DNA of 64,000 nt from Paracoccus seriniphilus. GTDB lineage: Bacteria; Pseudomonadota; Alphaproteobacteria; Rhodobacterales; Rhodobacteraceae. How positions within the stretch are numbered: position 1 is the stretch's first letter; each line of letters begins with the position of its first letter. The position numbers and the translations under genes were made by a program. The notes beneath the pieces were generated by a model. It was not told where the DNA came from, made no database searches, and saw nothing but the letters and a program-made list of their open reading frames with translations. The stretch is from NCBI RefSeq assembly GCF_028553745.1, contig NZ_CP067130.1:496001-560000 (forward strand). Direction: 5' to 3'. Shown one piece after another: positions 1 to 8,198 of this stretch.

Positions 1-267
1 GTCGATGGCCTGAATCACGGTATCATGCTGGGCCGGTGACAATGTGTCGATCAGAAAGGTCTTCTCGTCCAGAAAGAGGAACGAGTTATAGATGATATCG
101 TTCGCATCCGGGTCCAGCATCGGGTTCACCCGCGCGAATTCTGCCGCAAAGCCACCATTATGCTGCGCGGCATGTTCCCCGATGCAGTGACAGATCCAGT
201 AGATCTTCGGTGTGATCTGGCGAACGCCGACGCGGCTTGTGCCATGGCCATAGATTTTCACATTCAT
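1..267 (-). CDS. MBL-fold (flavodiiron-like) protein, 3' part outside window
   Basis: Only the first 89 codons are inside the window; the frame runs off at position 1 without a stop. The ATG at 267 overlaps the stop of the upstream gene as ATGA, so the two are translationally coupled. The N-terminus has the first strands of a metallo-beta-lactamase fold of the flavodiiron/ODP kind: a Tyr-Trp-Ile-Cys strand near residue 23, then Asn-Ser-Phe-Leu-Phe-Leu-Asp-Glu-Lys and Phe-Leu-Ile-Asp-Thr near residues 62-77. The metal-binding His/Asp motifs would lie beyond the edge, so activity cannot be judged. Together with its neighbour it forms a tandem pair of related MBL proteins, perhaps a heterodimer (inference). 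Confidence 0.7.
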   Translation of the reverse strand, partial: MNVKIYGHGTSRVGVRQITPKIYWICHCIGEHAAQHNGGFAAEFARVNPMLDPDANDIIYNSFLFLDEKTFLIDTLSPAQHDTVIQAID

Positions 268-1007
268 TGGCGAATACCCAAAATTGCCTCGTTGAATCGC
301 GTGACGCATTGCGGCACGTTTCCACGGATTGCGTTTCCATGCGTGGGGGCGACGACCTGAACGTCCCTTTTGGCAAAGACCCTTGCGATGTCCGAAACGA
401 CCTTGGCACCATCGACCAGGGGCAAAAAGCGGAAGGCATTCAGGTGATAGCGCTGCAGCCAGTCCGCAGGAACGCCGTCCTCAAGTTCGTCATCGAAACT
501 GGTCGCGGCCGACTGCGGGAAGAAATATCCAAAGGCATCCGCCGTGAACAATGCGCCGGTCTGGGCATCGAACATCCAATGGGTGCCCGGCTGGTCCTTC
601 AGGATACCGTCCGAGAAGGAAATCCGGCGTCCGGCATAGACACTCTCGGTTCCGGCCTGGCTATATTGCACCTGTTCCTCCTTGACCCACCAGGGCAGTT
701 CGCAATGGGGCAGGATCGCGCTGGAAACCACCAGTTTCGCCTCGGGCCATTCCTGCAGGATCGCGCTGATATTTCCGGTGTGAGGCAATTCGGTATGTGT
801 CAGGAACACGTAACCCACTGGCGCATCCCCCAGCAGTTCCTTCAGTTCGGCCATGATCTGGCCGCGATGAACATGTGACCCCGAATCGAAGACCAGAGGA
901 CAGCCGTCGTTCAGCAGGACATAGACCCGCACGGCCTCGTACCAGCCGTCCTCGCCCTGAACGCTTTCGCCAATCTGATATAAGTCACCAACAACCTGTC
1001 GCAGCAC
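264..1007 (-). CDS. MBL-fold hydrolase/oxygen-binding di-iron-like protein
   Basis: A 247-residue metallo-beta-lactamase-fold protein resembling the lactamase domain of flavodiiron proteins. Motifs counted from the chosen start: His71-Thr-Glu73-Leu-Pro75-His76 (normally HxExDH), a later Leu-Pro-His-Cys, Phe-Thr-Ala-Asp-Ala and a C-terminal Pro-Thr-His-Gly. The Asp of HxExDH is replaced by Pro, so one di-metal ligand is missing. I chose GTG at 1007 because a strong AAGGAGG lies 5-6 bases upstream and the product then begins directly at the first strand. An ATG at 1091 would add 28 residues without fold support. No flavodoxin domain follows. It is divergent from the LysR gene at 1183, a usual arrangement for a regulator and its target. 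Substrate unknown. Confidence 0.75.
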   Translation of the reverse strand: MLRQVVGDLYQIGESVQGEDGWYEAVRVYVLLNDGCPLVFDSGSHVHRGQIMAELKELLGDAPVGYVFLTHTELPHTGNISAILQEWPEAKLVVSSAILPHCELPWWVKEEQVQYSQAGTESVYAGRRISFSDGILKDQPGTHWMFDAQTGALFTADAFGYFFPQSAATSFDDELEDGVPADWLQRYHLNAFRFLPLVDGAKVVSDIARVFAKRDVQVVAPTHGNAIRGNVPQCVTRFNEAILGIRQ

Positions 1008-1164
1008 CGCAGCCTCCTTGTCCTGATCGTGTCCGATTGTGCATTGCGCGGAAAGCAGCAGGAGTCCCCTGTCATTTCTCGCGTCTGCCAAGCGTCACAT
1101 ATGTCGTTCAACGGTTTGATCTTCAGCCTGGGATGCCACGGGGTCCATTGCTTTTTGTGATTAT

Positions 1165-1176
1165 ATTGATATCAAT
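1165..1176. promoter_or_regulatory. 12-bp palindrome before LysR gene
   Basis: ATTGATATCAAT is a perfect 12-bp palindrome ending 6 bases before the LysR start codon, in the 175-bp spacer between the divergent MBL gene (GTG start at 1007) and the LysR gene. The position suits an autoregulatory operator. This is inference; LysR sites usually have longer T-N11-A form. Confidence 0.35.
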
Positions 1177-1182
1177 TCTGAT

Positions 1183-2133
1183 ATGAGTTCAGCCCCTGGA
1201 AGACTGCCATCAATTCGGTCCCTGATCGCCTTCGACAACATCGCCAGATTGGGAAGCGTGACCCGGGCCGCGGATGCGATGAACACCTCGCAAGCCGCCG
1301 TCAGCCGCCATCTTCATCAGCTTGAAGAGGAACTGGGCGCGGCACTGACCGCGCGCAGCGGGCGCGGCATCATTCTGACCGCGACTGGCGAGGCCTATGC
1401 CCGCGAAGTCTCCGAGGCGCTGTCACGGCTGCGCCATGCCGGTGAACGCGTTCGCGCCAGCAAAACCGAACTGACGATCGCCTGCACGCATGAGGTTTCC
1501 CATCTTCTGCTCTTGCCGCGCTACGGCGCGATGAAGGCAGCGCTGGGGCGCGATACGCATATTCGCATCCTGACCTGCGAATATACCGCCATCCCGGCCA
1601 TGATCGATGCGGGCGCAGATATCGTGTTCGAATACCGGAAATCCCGTCCAAGGCAGCCAGCAGCGGCGATCATCACCGAAGAGATCATGCCGGTTGCAGC
1701 CCCGTCCTTCCTTCATGCACAGCAACATGTCCTGCGCCAGTCGCCTGACCAATGGCGGGACATCCCCCGCCTGTCTCTTACCAAGGCGAATTCGGGGTGG
1801 GCTGCCTGGAACGATTGGTTTGCTGCCGAAGGCATTGCCATGCCCGACAGTCCGGAAGTGACCTTTGACAACTATATCTACGCGTTGGAGGCGGCGACAC
1901 ATGGCGAGGGGATCCTGCTGGCCTGGCGCGGTTTCGCCGACCGCTACATTGAGAGCGGGCTGCTGGTTCCCCTGCGCACTGAATGGCGCAAGAGCGACGC
2001 CAGACTCTATGCCGTCCTGACACCGAATGGCATTTCCAAACAGGCCGCCAAGAAGTGCATTCGTGTCTTCTCGGGCCGGCCCCATGAGCGACGGCTGAAC
2101 AAGCCGGACCAGGGAAGCCCTGCCCCCGCCTGA
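1183..2133 (+). CDS. LysR-family transcriptional regulator
   Basis: A 316-residue LysR-type regulator of normal length. The winged helix-turn-helix spans about residues 10-68, with the typical alternation Ala-Ala-Asp-Ala-Met-Asn-Thr-Ser-Gln-Ala-Ala-Val-Ser-Arg. A GcvA-like effector domain follows from about residue 90 to 300. The Ala/Pro-rich C-terminal tail (about 300-316) looks like extra sequence. ATG at 1183 is the first start compatible with the HTH. It is divergent from the MBL pair, the most likely targets. The effector cannot be read from sequence. The downstream carbohydrate operon has its own SorC-type regulator and lies 419 bp away, so control of that operon by this gene is less likely. 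Confidence 0.88.
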   Translation: MSSAPGRLPSIRSLIAFDNIARLGSVTRAADAMNTSQAAVSRHLHQLEEELGAALTARSGRGIILTATGEAYAREVSEALSRLRHAGERVRASKTELTIACTHEVSHLLLLPRYGAMKAALGRDTHIRILTCEYTAIPAMIDAGADIVFEYRKSRPRQPAAAIITEEIMPVAAPSFLHAQQHVLRQSPDQWRDIPRLSLTKANSGWAAWNDWFAAEGIAMPDSPEVTFDNYIYALEAATHGEGILLAWRGFADRYIESGLLVPLRTEWRKSDARLYAVLTPNGISKQAAKKCIRVFSGRPHERRLNKPDQGSPAPA

Positions 2134-2552
2134 CGGCCGGGAAACACAGCCCCTTGCTTCCCTTGGGCGCGCTCGGTCGGACGCTGCAACCCCGAAGCCC
2201 CTGCTGCCGGTCCGGACACGACACGCCATGTCCAGGGTCATTGCCCAGTTTCATGTCGCGGCATCGCGCATCTTTGACAACCGGCGCATGACGACCTGAA
2301 TTCAAGGCCCGAAGCCAGGCCTTATCGCGACAGCTTTCGTGGAAAATGTCCTGTTTTTGACATAATTCATTTCATGATTGACAATCGTCGAAATACTGGC
2401 AGTCTCTGGTTCAAGGCAGGCGGCCCCGATCGGGTCGCCTTGCGGGAGGAGACAGGTCATGAGGGACAACCGGCGCCAGATCGCTCGGCTGTTCCGGCGC
2501 GCATTACGCCATGGGTCGCTCTGCCTTTCGCATGGACAACGGAGCGACTGGA
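2134..2552 (+). promoter_or_regulatory. Leader region with candidate promoter of the Dha/ABC operon
   Basis: This 419-bp gap holds no convincing gene. A candidate sigma70 promoter has TTGACA at 2357-2362, a 17-bp spacer and GACAAT at 2380-2385. A second TTGACA (2378-2383) overlaps that -10 but lacks a good -10 of its own. AT-rich sequence around the promoter (2360-2385) contrasts with the GC-rich flanks and is where a SorC-type regulator would be expected to bind. No terminator with a T-tract is visible after the LysR gene. ATGs at 2511 and 2532 are in frame with DhaKL but lack a good ribosome-binding site. Confidence 0.4.
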
Positions 2553-4289
2553 ATGCAGCGATTCTTCAATGACGCCGACGACATCGTGGATGAAACGGTC
2601 GCCGGTTTCGCACGGGCCCACAGCGATCTGGTTCGGATCGATCCCGGCAATCCGCGCGTCATTGTCTCGAAAGCAGCAGGACAGGCGGGCCGGGTCGGCA
2701 TCGTCACCGGGGGCGGCTCGGGCCATGAACCGGCCTTTATCGGCTATGCCGGTCGCAATCTGGTCGATGCGGTGGCCGTGGGAGAGTTGTTCTCATCCCC
2801 GACAGCGGCCAGCTTTGCCGATGCCATCCGGGCGGCCGATGGCGGCGCGGGCGTGGCGGTGCTTTATGGCAACTATGCCGGGGACAACATGAATGTCCTG
2901 CTGGCGCGGGGAACGGTGGAGGCCGAAGGCATCGAGGTCGCCACGGTGGTCGCCAATGACGATGTCTGCTCCGCCGGACCCGACGAACGCGCCAAGCGAC
3001 GCGGCGTTGCTGGCGAGATCTTCATGTGGAAAATCGGCGGCGCGCGTGCGGCCAAAGGTGGAACGCTGGAGGAGGTCAGGGCCTCGGCCCAGAAGGCGAT
3101 CGACGCCTGTCGCTCGGTCGGGGTCGGCCTTGGCCCCTGCACCCTGCCTGCCGTCGGTCACCCGAATTTCCTGATCGGGCCGGGCGACATGGAGATCGGC
3201 ATCGGACATCACGGTGAACCGGGGACCCGCGTCGAGCCGCTGAAACCCGCCAATGCCGTGGCGCTGGACATGCTGGATATCGTACTGGGGGATCAAGACC
3301 TGCAACAGGGAAGCGAGGTCGCGGTTCTGGTGTCGGGACTGGGGGCCACACCGCTCAACGAACTGTATGTCCTTTATGCGAAGATCGAATCCACTCTTAC
3401 GGAAAGGGGCATCAAGGTCCACAAGGCACTGGTCGGCAATTACTTCACCTCGCTGGAAATGGTCGGCGCGACGCTGACGATCATGGCGCTGGACGAAGAG
3501 CTGAAAGAGCTGCTGGATCTGGAAGCCCAGGCTCCGGGCCTGACCTGCGGACAGACCCCGAGCCCCGCCATGGAGGCCACGACCCGCTTTGTGCGCAAGC
3601 CCGCGAAACAGACTGCGACGACCAGCGTCACTGCCAAGACCGGCCCCATCCATGGGCCTTCGGTGCCCGTGGCCGGCAATGCTGTCATCGTGGAACAGCT
3701 GGCGCAGGCCATTGTCGCCAACAAGGCCTATCTGTCCGAAATCGACGGGCTGATCGGCGATGGCGATCACGGTGTCAACATGGCCAAGGGCTTTGGCCGC
3801 GCCGCGGAACGTCTGGCCGGGCAGGATCTGCCGCTGGATGAGGCGCTTTCGGTTCTGTCGAATGTCCTGATGACCGAGATCGGCGGCTCGATGGGTCCGC
3901 TCTACGGGTTCATGTTCCAGGGAATGGCCGAAGCCACCGCCGGCCGAAAGGCGATTGATGCCGAAGGTTTTTCGGAACTGCTGAATGCCGCCCTGGCAGG
4001 CGTGCGCCGCACAAGCTCGGCCCAGCCGGGTGACAAGACATTGATGGATACCTTGCTGCCGGCGGTCGAGGCATATGATTCCGCCAAGTCCATGGGGTTC
4101 CGCCCTGCCCTTGTCGCCATGCGACAGGCCGCGGAAACGGGCCGCGACAGCACGATGGATCTGGTCGCAAGGATCGGCCGCGCAAGCCGTCTGGGAGAAC
4201 GCTCGCGCGGTGTGCTGGATGCGGGGGCGACCTCTTGCTGCCTGATCCTGACGACATTCGCTACAGCACTGGAAACCCAAATTGCCTGA
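2553..4289 (+). CDS. Dihydroxyacetone-kinase-type DhaK-DhaL fusion
   Basis: A 578-residue single-chain ATP-dependent kinase of the dihydroxyacetone kinase family. DhaK domain: residues 1-330, with GGGSGHEP (His58), Gly-Asp111-Asn-Met-Asn and Gly-His-His220-Gly-Glu-Pro-Gly; His220 matches the histidine that binds the ketone substrate covalently. A linker (about 335-370) leads to DhaL, whose Mg-ATP motif supplies Asp398, Asp403 and Asp405. Length matches Citrobacter-type DHA kinases. The start at ATG 2553 is preceded by GGAG at 8 bases and gives the standard Asn-Asp-Ala-Asp-Asp opening. It is first in an operon with a second DhaL, a SorC-DhaK fusion and a sugar importer. DHA is the family substrate, but related DAK enzymes phosphorylate erythrulose, so a tetrulose is a serious alternative. 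Confidence 0.9.
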   Translation: MQRFFNDADDIVDETVAGFARAHSDLVRIDPGNPRVIVSKAAGQAGRVGIVTGGGSGHEPAFIGYAGRNLVDAVAVGELFSSPTAASFADAIRAADGGAGVAVLYGNYAGDNMNVLLARGTVEAEGIEVATVVANDDVCSAGPDERAKRRGVAGEIFMWKIGGARAAKGGTLEEVRASAQKAIDACRSVGVGLGPCTLPAVGHPNFLIGPGDMEIGIGHHGEPGTRVEPLKPANAVALDMLDIVLGDQDLQQGSEVAVLVSGLGATPLNELYVLYAKIESTLTERGIKVHKALVGNYFTSLEMVGATLTIMALDEELKELLDLEAQAPGLTCGQTPSPAMEATTRFVRKPAKQTATTSVTAKTGPIHGPSVPVAGNAVIVEQLAQAIVANKAYLSEIDGLIGDGDHGVNMAKGFGRAAERLAGQDLPLDEALSVLSNVLMTEIGGSMGPLYGFMFQGMAEATAGRKAIDAEGFSELLNAALAGVRRTSSAQPGDKTLMDTLLPAVEAYDSAKSMGFRPALVAMRQAAETGRDSTMDLVARIGRASRLGERSRGVLDAGATSCCLILTTFATALETQIA

Positions 4290-4302
4290 CAAGGTTCCCC
4301 CC

Positions 4303-4965
4303 ATGCGTCCGCTTGCGGCCGCAGATCTGACCGATCTGTTCCGCCTGATGGCGGCACGCATTGACGCCGAACGTCTGGCGCTGGGGGCGCTGGATGGCGC
4401 CATCGGGGATGCCGATCATGGCAACTCGATGGCCGAGGGGTTCAGTGCCCTTGCACATGCCTGCGCCGAGGCCGAAAGCCGGGGCGTCGCGACGGGCGAT
4501 CTGTTTGCAATTGCCGCACATGCCTTTCTGGGCGCGGTCGGCGCGACCACAGGGCCGCTTTACGCAAGTGCCTTTCTTCAGGCCGGGCAACGATTTGCCG
4601 GACAGGTGACCATCGATCCGGTGGATCTGACCGAGATCCTGGGTGATTTCTCGGAGGCAATCGCACAGCGCGGCAAGGCCAGCCCGGGCGACAAGACCAT
4701 GCTGGATGTCTGGACCCCCGCGGCCCGTGCCGTCGCCGAGGCGCGCAGCAAGGGCTCGGGCGCGATTGCCCGTCTGGACGCTGCGGTTGCCGCCGCCATC
4801 GAAGGGCGCGAGGCCACGCGCGCCATGGTCGCCGCCGCTGGCCGCGCCGCAAGGCTTGGACCGCGCACATTGGGCCATGTCGATCCCGGCGCGGCCTCGG
4901 CCGCGATCATCATCGTTGCCCTGCGCGATGGCATGACCGCCTTTTTTGCAAGAGGGTCAAAATGA
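4303..4965 (+). CDS. dhaL: Stand-alone DhaL domain protein
   Basis: A 220-residue DhaL nucleotide-binding subunit. Its metal-nucleotide motif carries Asp31, Asp36 and Asp38 in the DxxxxDxD pattern, followed by His-Gly-Asn-Ser-Met. The C-terminal helices contain the family Gly-Asp-Lys-Thr-Met-Leu-Asp and Asp-Pro-Gly-Ala motifs. ATG 4303 with AAGG 9 bases upstream is preferred over a TTG at 4282 that overlaps the DhaKL stop. The stop overlaps the next gene as ATGA. Since the next gene carries a DhaK domain without DhaL, the simplest reading is that these two form the second DhaK/DhaL pair of the operon. The phosphate donor could be ATP; no EI/HPr/DhaM-like PTS protein is seen nearby. Confidence 0.87.
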   Translation: MRPLAAADLTDLFRLMAARIDAERLALGALDGAIGDADHGNSMAEGFSALAHACAEAESRGVATGDLFAIAAHAFLGAVGATTGPLYASAFLQAGQRFAGQVTIDPVDLTEILGDFSEAIAQRGKASPGDKTMLDVWTPAARAVAEARSKGSGAIARLDAAVAAAIEGREATRAMVAAAGRAARLGPRTLGHVDPGAASAAIIIVALRDGMTAFFARGSK

Positions 4966-7031
4966 CGCCCCGCCGCGAGACAGCCAAGGCCCAGGACGGC
5001 GTTCTGACCGAAATGCCGATGCGCTTCGGGGAAGACCCGCTGCTCTGGGCGGCATGGCTTTACTATGAAGACGGCATGACCCAGGGCGATATCGCCAAGA
5101 AGATGGGCCTGTCGCGCGCTTCGGTGAACGCCTATCTGGCCGACGCCCGCACCCGTGGCCTGGTGAATATCGAGATCGAGCCCGACAGGTTCCGCGCCGT
5201 CTCTATCGCGGTCGCGCTGAAAGAGCGTTTTGATCTGCAGGACTGTCTTGTCATTCCCAGCGAGGGCGGCGAGCGCAGCCTGACCGAACGACTGGGGGCA
5301 GCCGGGGCTCAGGCCCTGCGTCGCGTCATGCGGCCCGGCGACACGCTGGCGGTGACATGGGGGCGCACGGTGCTTGCGGTCGCGGATGCGCTGAGCCATC
5401 CGGGGCTGGACGATCTGCGCGTCGTTCAGGCGACCGGTTCCACCACCGCGCGGATTCCCTGGACGCCCGAAACCTGCGCCTCGCGCATTGCCCAGGCACT
5501 TCATGCAAGCTGGGTGCCCATTTCGGCCCCGGCCATCGTCTCGGATCCGGCGTTGCGCCGGGATCTGTTGAATCAGCCGCTGCTTGCGGAACAGGTCGCG
5601 GTTCTGGCCGAGGCCAACCGCATCCTGATGGGCGTGTCCTCGATGCGGCCCGAAAGCACCATCCACACCAGCGGCTTCCTGGACAGCGCCGACCACCATC
5701 GCGACTATCCCGATGCCGTGGCAAGCATCGTCGGGCGCCTTGTCTCGGCACGCGGCGCCGCCGTCACCGGGCCGGTGAACGACCGCACCATCGGCATCGA
5801 CCTTGAAGCCCTGCGACGCATCCCCCAGCGCATCGCCGTCGCGGGGGGCATCGACAAGATCGCGGCCATTCTTGCCGTTCTGCGCGGGCGCTTTGCCAAT
5901 GTTCTGGTCACCGACGCCGCCACGGCACGCGGCATCCTCAAGGCCGATGGCTGGCAGGAAAGCCCGCGCCGTCCGGCCCTGGCCAGCGCAACGCCGGGCA
6001 GCGCACAGATCCGCAGCCATGCCAAGAAACTGTTCAATGCGCCCCAGGATGCGGTCGACGAAAGCCTGGCCGGGGCGCTGACTGCGCATGGCGCGATCAT
6101 TGGCCCGGTGCCGGAAACCTCACGCGCTGTCATGGCGCTGGACGGCCCGCGCGAGGGCAAGGTCGGCATCGTCATCGGCGGCGGTTCCGGGCATGAGCCG
6201 GGCTTCTGGGGCTATGTCGGCAAGGGCTGCGCGGATGCGGCAGTCATCGGCAATATCTTTGCCGCCCCGCCCCCCGGCCCGATCCTTGCCGCCAGCCGCG
6301 CCGTGAATCGCGGCGCGGGCCTGCTGTATATCTACGGCAATTTCTCGGGCGATGTGATGAATTTCGACATGGCGGCCGAGATGGCCGGCGCCGAGGGGGT
6401 CGAGGTGCGCTCGGTCGTCACCACGGATGACATCGCCTCGTCCCCGCCCGATGCACGCGGGTCGCGGCGCGGCGTTGCGGGCAATGTCTTTGTCTTCAAG
6501 ATCGCCGGAGCCGCCGCCGATATGGGTGCCTCGCTGTCCGAATGCGAGGCGATTACCCGTCGCGCGGCGGCGCGCGTCTATACCATGGGGCTGGCGCTTG
6601 AACCCGCGCGCCTGCCCGATACCCGCCAGCCCAGTTTCGAACTGGGGCCGGAAGATATGGAACTGGGCGTGGGCGTGCATGGCGAGCCGGGCATGGTGCG
6701 TCACAAACTGGTGCCCGCCGATGACGCAGCAGACATGCTGTTGGATCGCATCCTGCAAGAGATGAATCCCGCGCGCGGCGACAAGGTGGCGGTGCTGGTC
6801 AATTCCCTGGGCGGAACACCGGCGATGGAGCTCTACATCCTGACCCGCCGTATTGGCCAGCGGCTGCGCGCCAAGGGCATCATCCTGCACCGCACCTTGG
6901 TCGGACCCTATTACACCTCGCTGGACATGGAGGGCGTGTCCCTGACGCTGCTGCATCTGGACGACGAACTGGTGACCTATCTGGATCATCCCTGCCAAAG
7001 CGCGGCGCTGACAATCACGGCCCGGCCATGA
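4962..7031 (+). CDS. SorC-type regulator fused to DhaK domain
   Basis: A 689-residue two-part protein. Residues about 30-75 form a helix-turn-helix (Gly-Met-Thr-Gln-Gly-Asp-Ile-Ala-Lys-Lys-Met). Residues about 85-330 are a SorC/DeoR-like sugar-binding domain with Thr-Trp-Gly-Arg, Ala-Thr-Gly-Ser and a final Ala-Val-Ala-Gly-Gly. Residues about 357-689 are a complete DhaK domain with GGGSGHEP (His411), Gly-Asp464-Val-Met-Asn-Phe and Val-His573-Gly-Glu-Pro-Gly, so every substrate-contacting residue known from DhaK is kept. The reading frame is continuous. The DhaL just upstream overlaps its start (ATGA). It is likely the operon's regulator and perhaps also a kinase subunit; DhaK/DhaL are known co-regulators of DhaR in E. 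coli, giving precedent for such coupling. Which activity is real is unknown. Confidence 0.88.
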   Translation: MTPRRETAKAQDGVLTEMPMRFGEDPLLWAAWLYYEDGMTQGDIAKKMGLSRASVNAYLADARTRGLVNIEIEPDRFRAVSIAVALKERFDLQDCLVIPSEGGERSLTERLGAAGAQALRRVMRPGDTLAVTWGRTVLAVADALSHPGLDDLRVVQATGSTTARIPWTPETCASRIAQALHASWVPISAPAIVSDPALRRDLLNQPLLAEQVAVLAEANRILMGVSSMRPESTIHTSGFLDSADHHRDYPDAVASIVGRLVSARGAAVTGPVNDRTIGIDLEALRRIPQRIAVAGGIDKIAAILAVLRGRFANVLVTDAATARGILKADGWQESPRRPALASATPGSAQIRSHAKKLFNAPQDAVDESLAGALTAHGAIIGPVPETSRAVMALDGPREGKVGIVIGGGSGHEPGFWGYVGKGCADAAVIGNIFAAPPPGPILAASRAVNRGAGLLYIYGNFSGDVMNFDMAAEMAGAEGVEVRSVVTTDDIASSPPDARGSRRGVAGNVFVFKIAGAAADMGASLSECEAITRRAAARVYTMGLALEPARLPDTRQPSFELGPEDMELGVGVHGEPGMVRHKLVPADDAADMLLDRILQEMNPARGDKVAVLVNSLGGTPAMELYILTRRIGQRLRAKGIILHRTLVGPYYTSLDMEGVSLTLLHLDDELVTYLDHPCQSAALTITARP

Positions 7032-7136
7032 CCCCGAACCGCGTGAAGGCAACACTCTTCCAGAAAGGCGAATGTGCCTCTTTGGGCATCGTCACAGGCC
7101 ACCGAGCCGCCAGAAGGACCGCAAGAAAGGCGCGAC

Positions 7137-8120
7137 ATGCGTAACGGAACGGAAAGACAGGCAGTTTTCCTTGCCCTGATCAATGTCGTCGTGCTGGCAA
7201 CCGGCGCGGTGCTGGCCGGTGCGAATTTTGTCGACAGCTATAACCTGCAGATCATGGCCGCGCAGGTGCCGGAACTGGGCCTTCTGGCCCTGGGCGTGGC
7301 GCTGGCGATGATATCGGGCAATGGCGGGATCGACCTGTCGGGGATCGCCCTGGCCAATCTGGCCAGTATCCTGGCCTATCTGGCGATCAGCCGAATGATC
7401 GACCCCGCCGCGGCACCGCTGGCATTCACCTGGGTCTTTGCCGTCACCGCCATCGCCGTGGGCGTGGCAGGCGGATTGCTGAACGGGCTGGTGATCGCCT
7501 ATGCCGGGCTGACGCCGCTGATCGCCACTCTGGGCAGCCAGCTGGTATTCACCGGCATTGCGGTCTGGCTGACCGGCGGCTCGGCCGTTGGCCTGGGTTA
7601 TATCCCGCCGCTGGACAATCTGGGCAACCTGCCGGTTCTGGGCGTGCCACTGTGCTTTGCGCTGTTCATTCTTGTCGCGGCACTGCTTGGCTTTGTGCTG
7701 CGCGTGACACCCTTCGGGATCAAGCTGACGCTGATGGGCTCGAATGACAAGGCGGCGCGCTATGGCGGCATTCCGACCCGGAAAATGATCGTGCTGACCT
7801 ATACGATCGCCGGGGTTCTGGCCTCGATTGCCGGAGTCATCATCGCAGCGCGCAACTCTTCAGTGAAATGGGATTATGGCAGCTCTTACGTGCTGATCGC
7901 CATCCTGATCGCGGTTCTGGCTGGTGTGCGCCCCGAGGGCGGCCATGGGCGCGTGCTGTCCGTCGTGCTGGCGGCAACCGCCCTGCAAATGCTGTCCAGC
8001 CTGTTCAATTTCATGGGCATCTCGAATTTCTTTCGCGACCTCGCATGGGGCGTGTTGCTGCTGGCGCTGCTGGCATCGGCACGCATCCAGATCTCGCCCT
8101 GGTTGCGAATGCGACGGTAA
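7137..8120 (+). CDS. Sugar ABC transporter permease (RbsC type)
   Basis: A 327-residue hydrophobic inner-membrane protein of the ribose/AI-2 permease family, with about nine or ten transmembrane helices and the conserved cytoplasmic Gly-Ser-Asn-Asp-Lys-Ala-Ala-Arg-Tyr-Gly-Gly-Ile segment near residue 202. ATG 7137 is preceded by GAAAGG at 6 bases; a GTG at 7074 would add a hydrophilic leader not seen in the family. It pairs with the permease at 10859, the ATPase at 9276 and the binding protein at 8199. Two different permeases suggest a heterodimeric channel as in Lsr-type systems. Substrate is unknown; the operon's kinases imply a short-chain or branched sugar or polyol. Confidence 0.88.
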   Translation: MRNGTERQAVFLALINVVVLATGAVLAGANFVDSYNLQIMAAQVPELGLLALGVALAMISGNGGIDLSGIALANLASILAYLAISRMIDPAAAPLAFTWVFAVTAIAVGVAGGLLNGLVIAYAGLTPLIATLGSQLVFTGIAVWLTGGSAVGLGYIPPLDNLGNLPVLGVPLCFALFILVAALLGFVLRVTPFGIKLTLMGSNDKAARYGGIPTRKMIVLTYTIAGVLASIAGVIIAARNSSVKWDYGSSYVLIAILIAVLAGVRPEGGHGRVLSVVLAATALQMLSSLFNFMGISNFFRDLAWGVLLLALLASARIQISPWLRMRR

Positions 8121-8198
8121 CGGCCGGTGCGGGCAGGCCCTGGGCAGGGGCAGCCGGCGCAAGACATCTCTGCCCGGATTTCTGGAGGAGGAAGACAC

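Noticed and set aside
2793..4403. Long minus-strand open frame (over 500 codons) opposite DhaKL and DhaL
   Set aside because: It is antisense to well-supported Dha genes, its translation has no family pattern, and long antisense frames are expected at this GC content.
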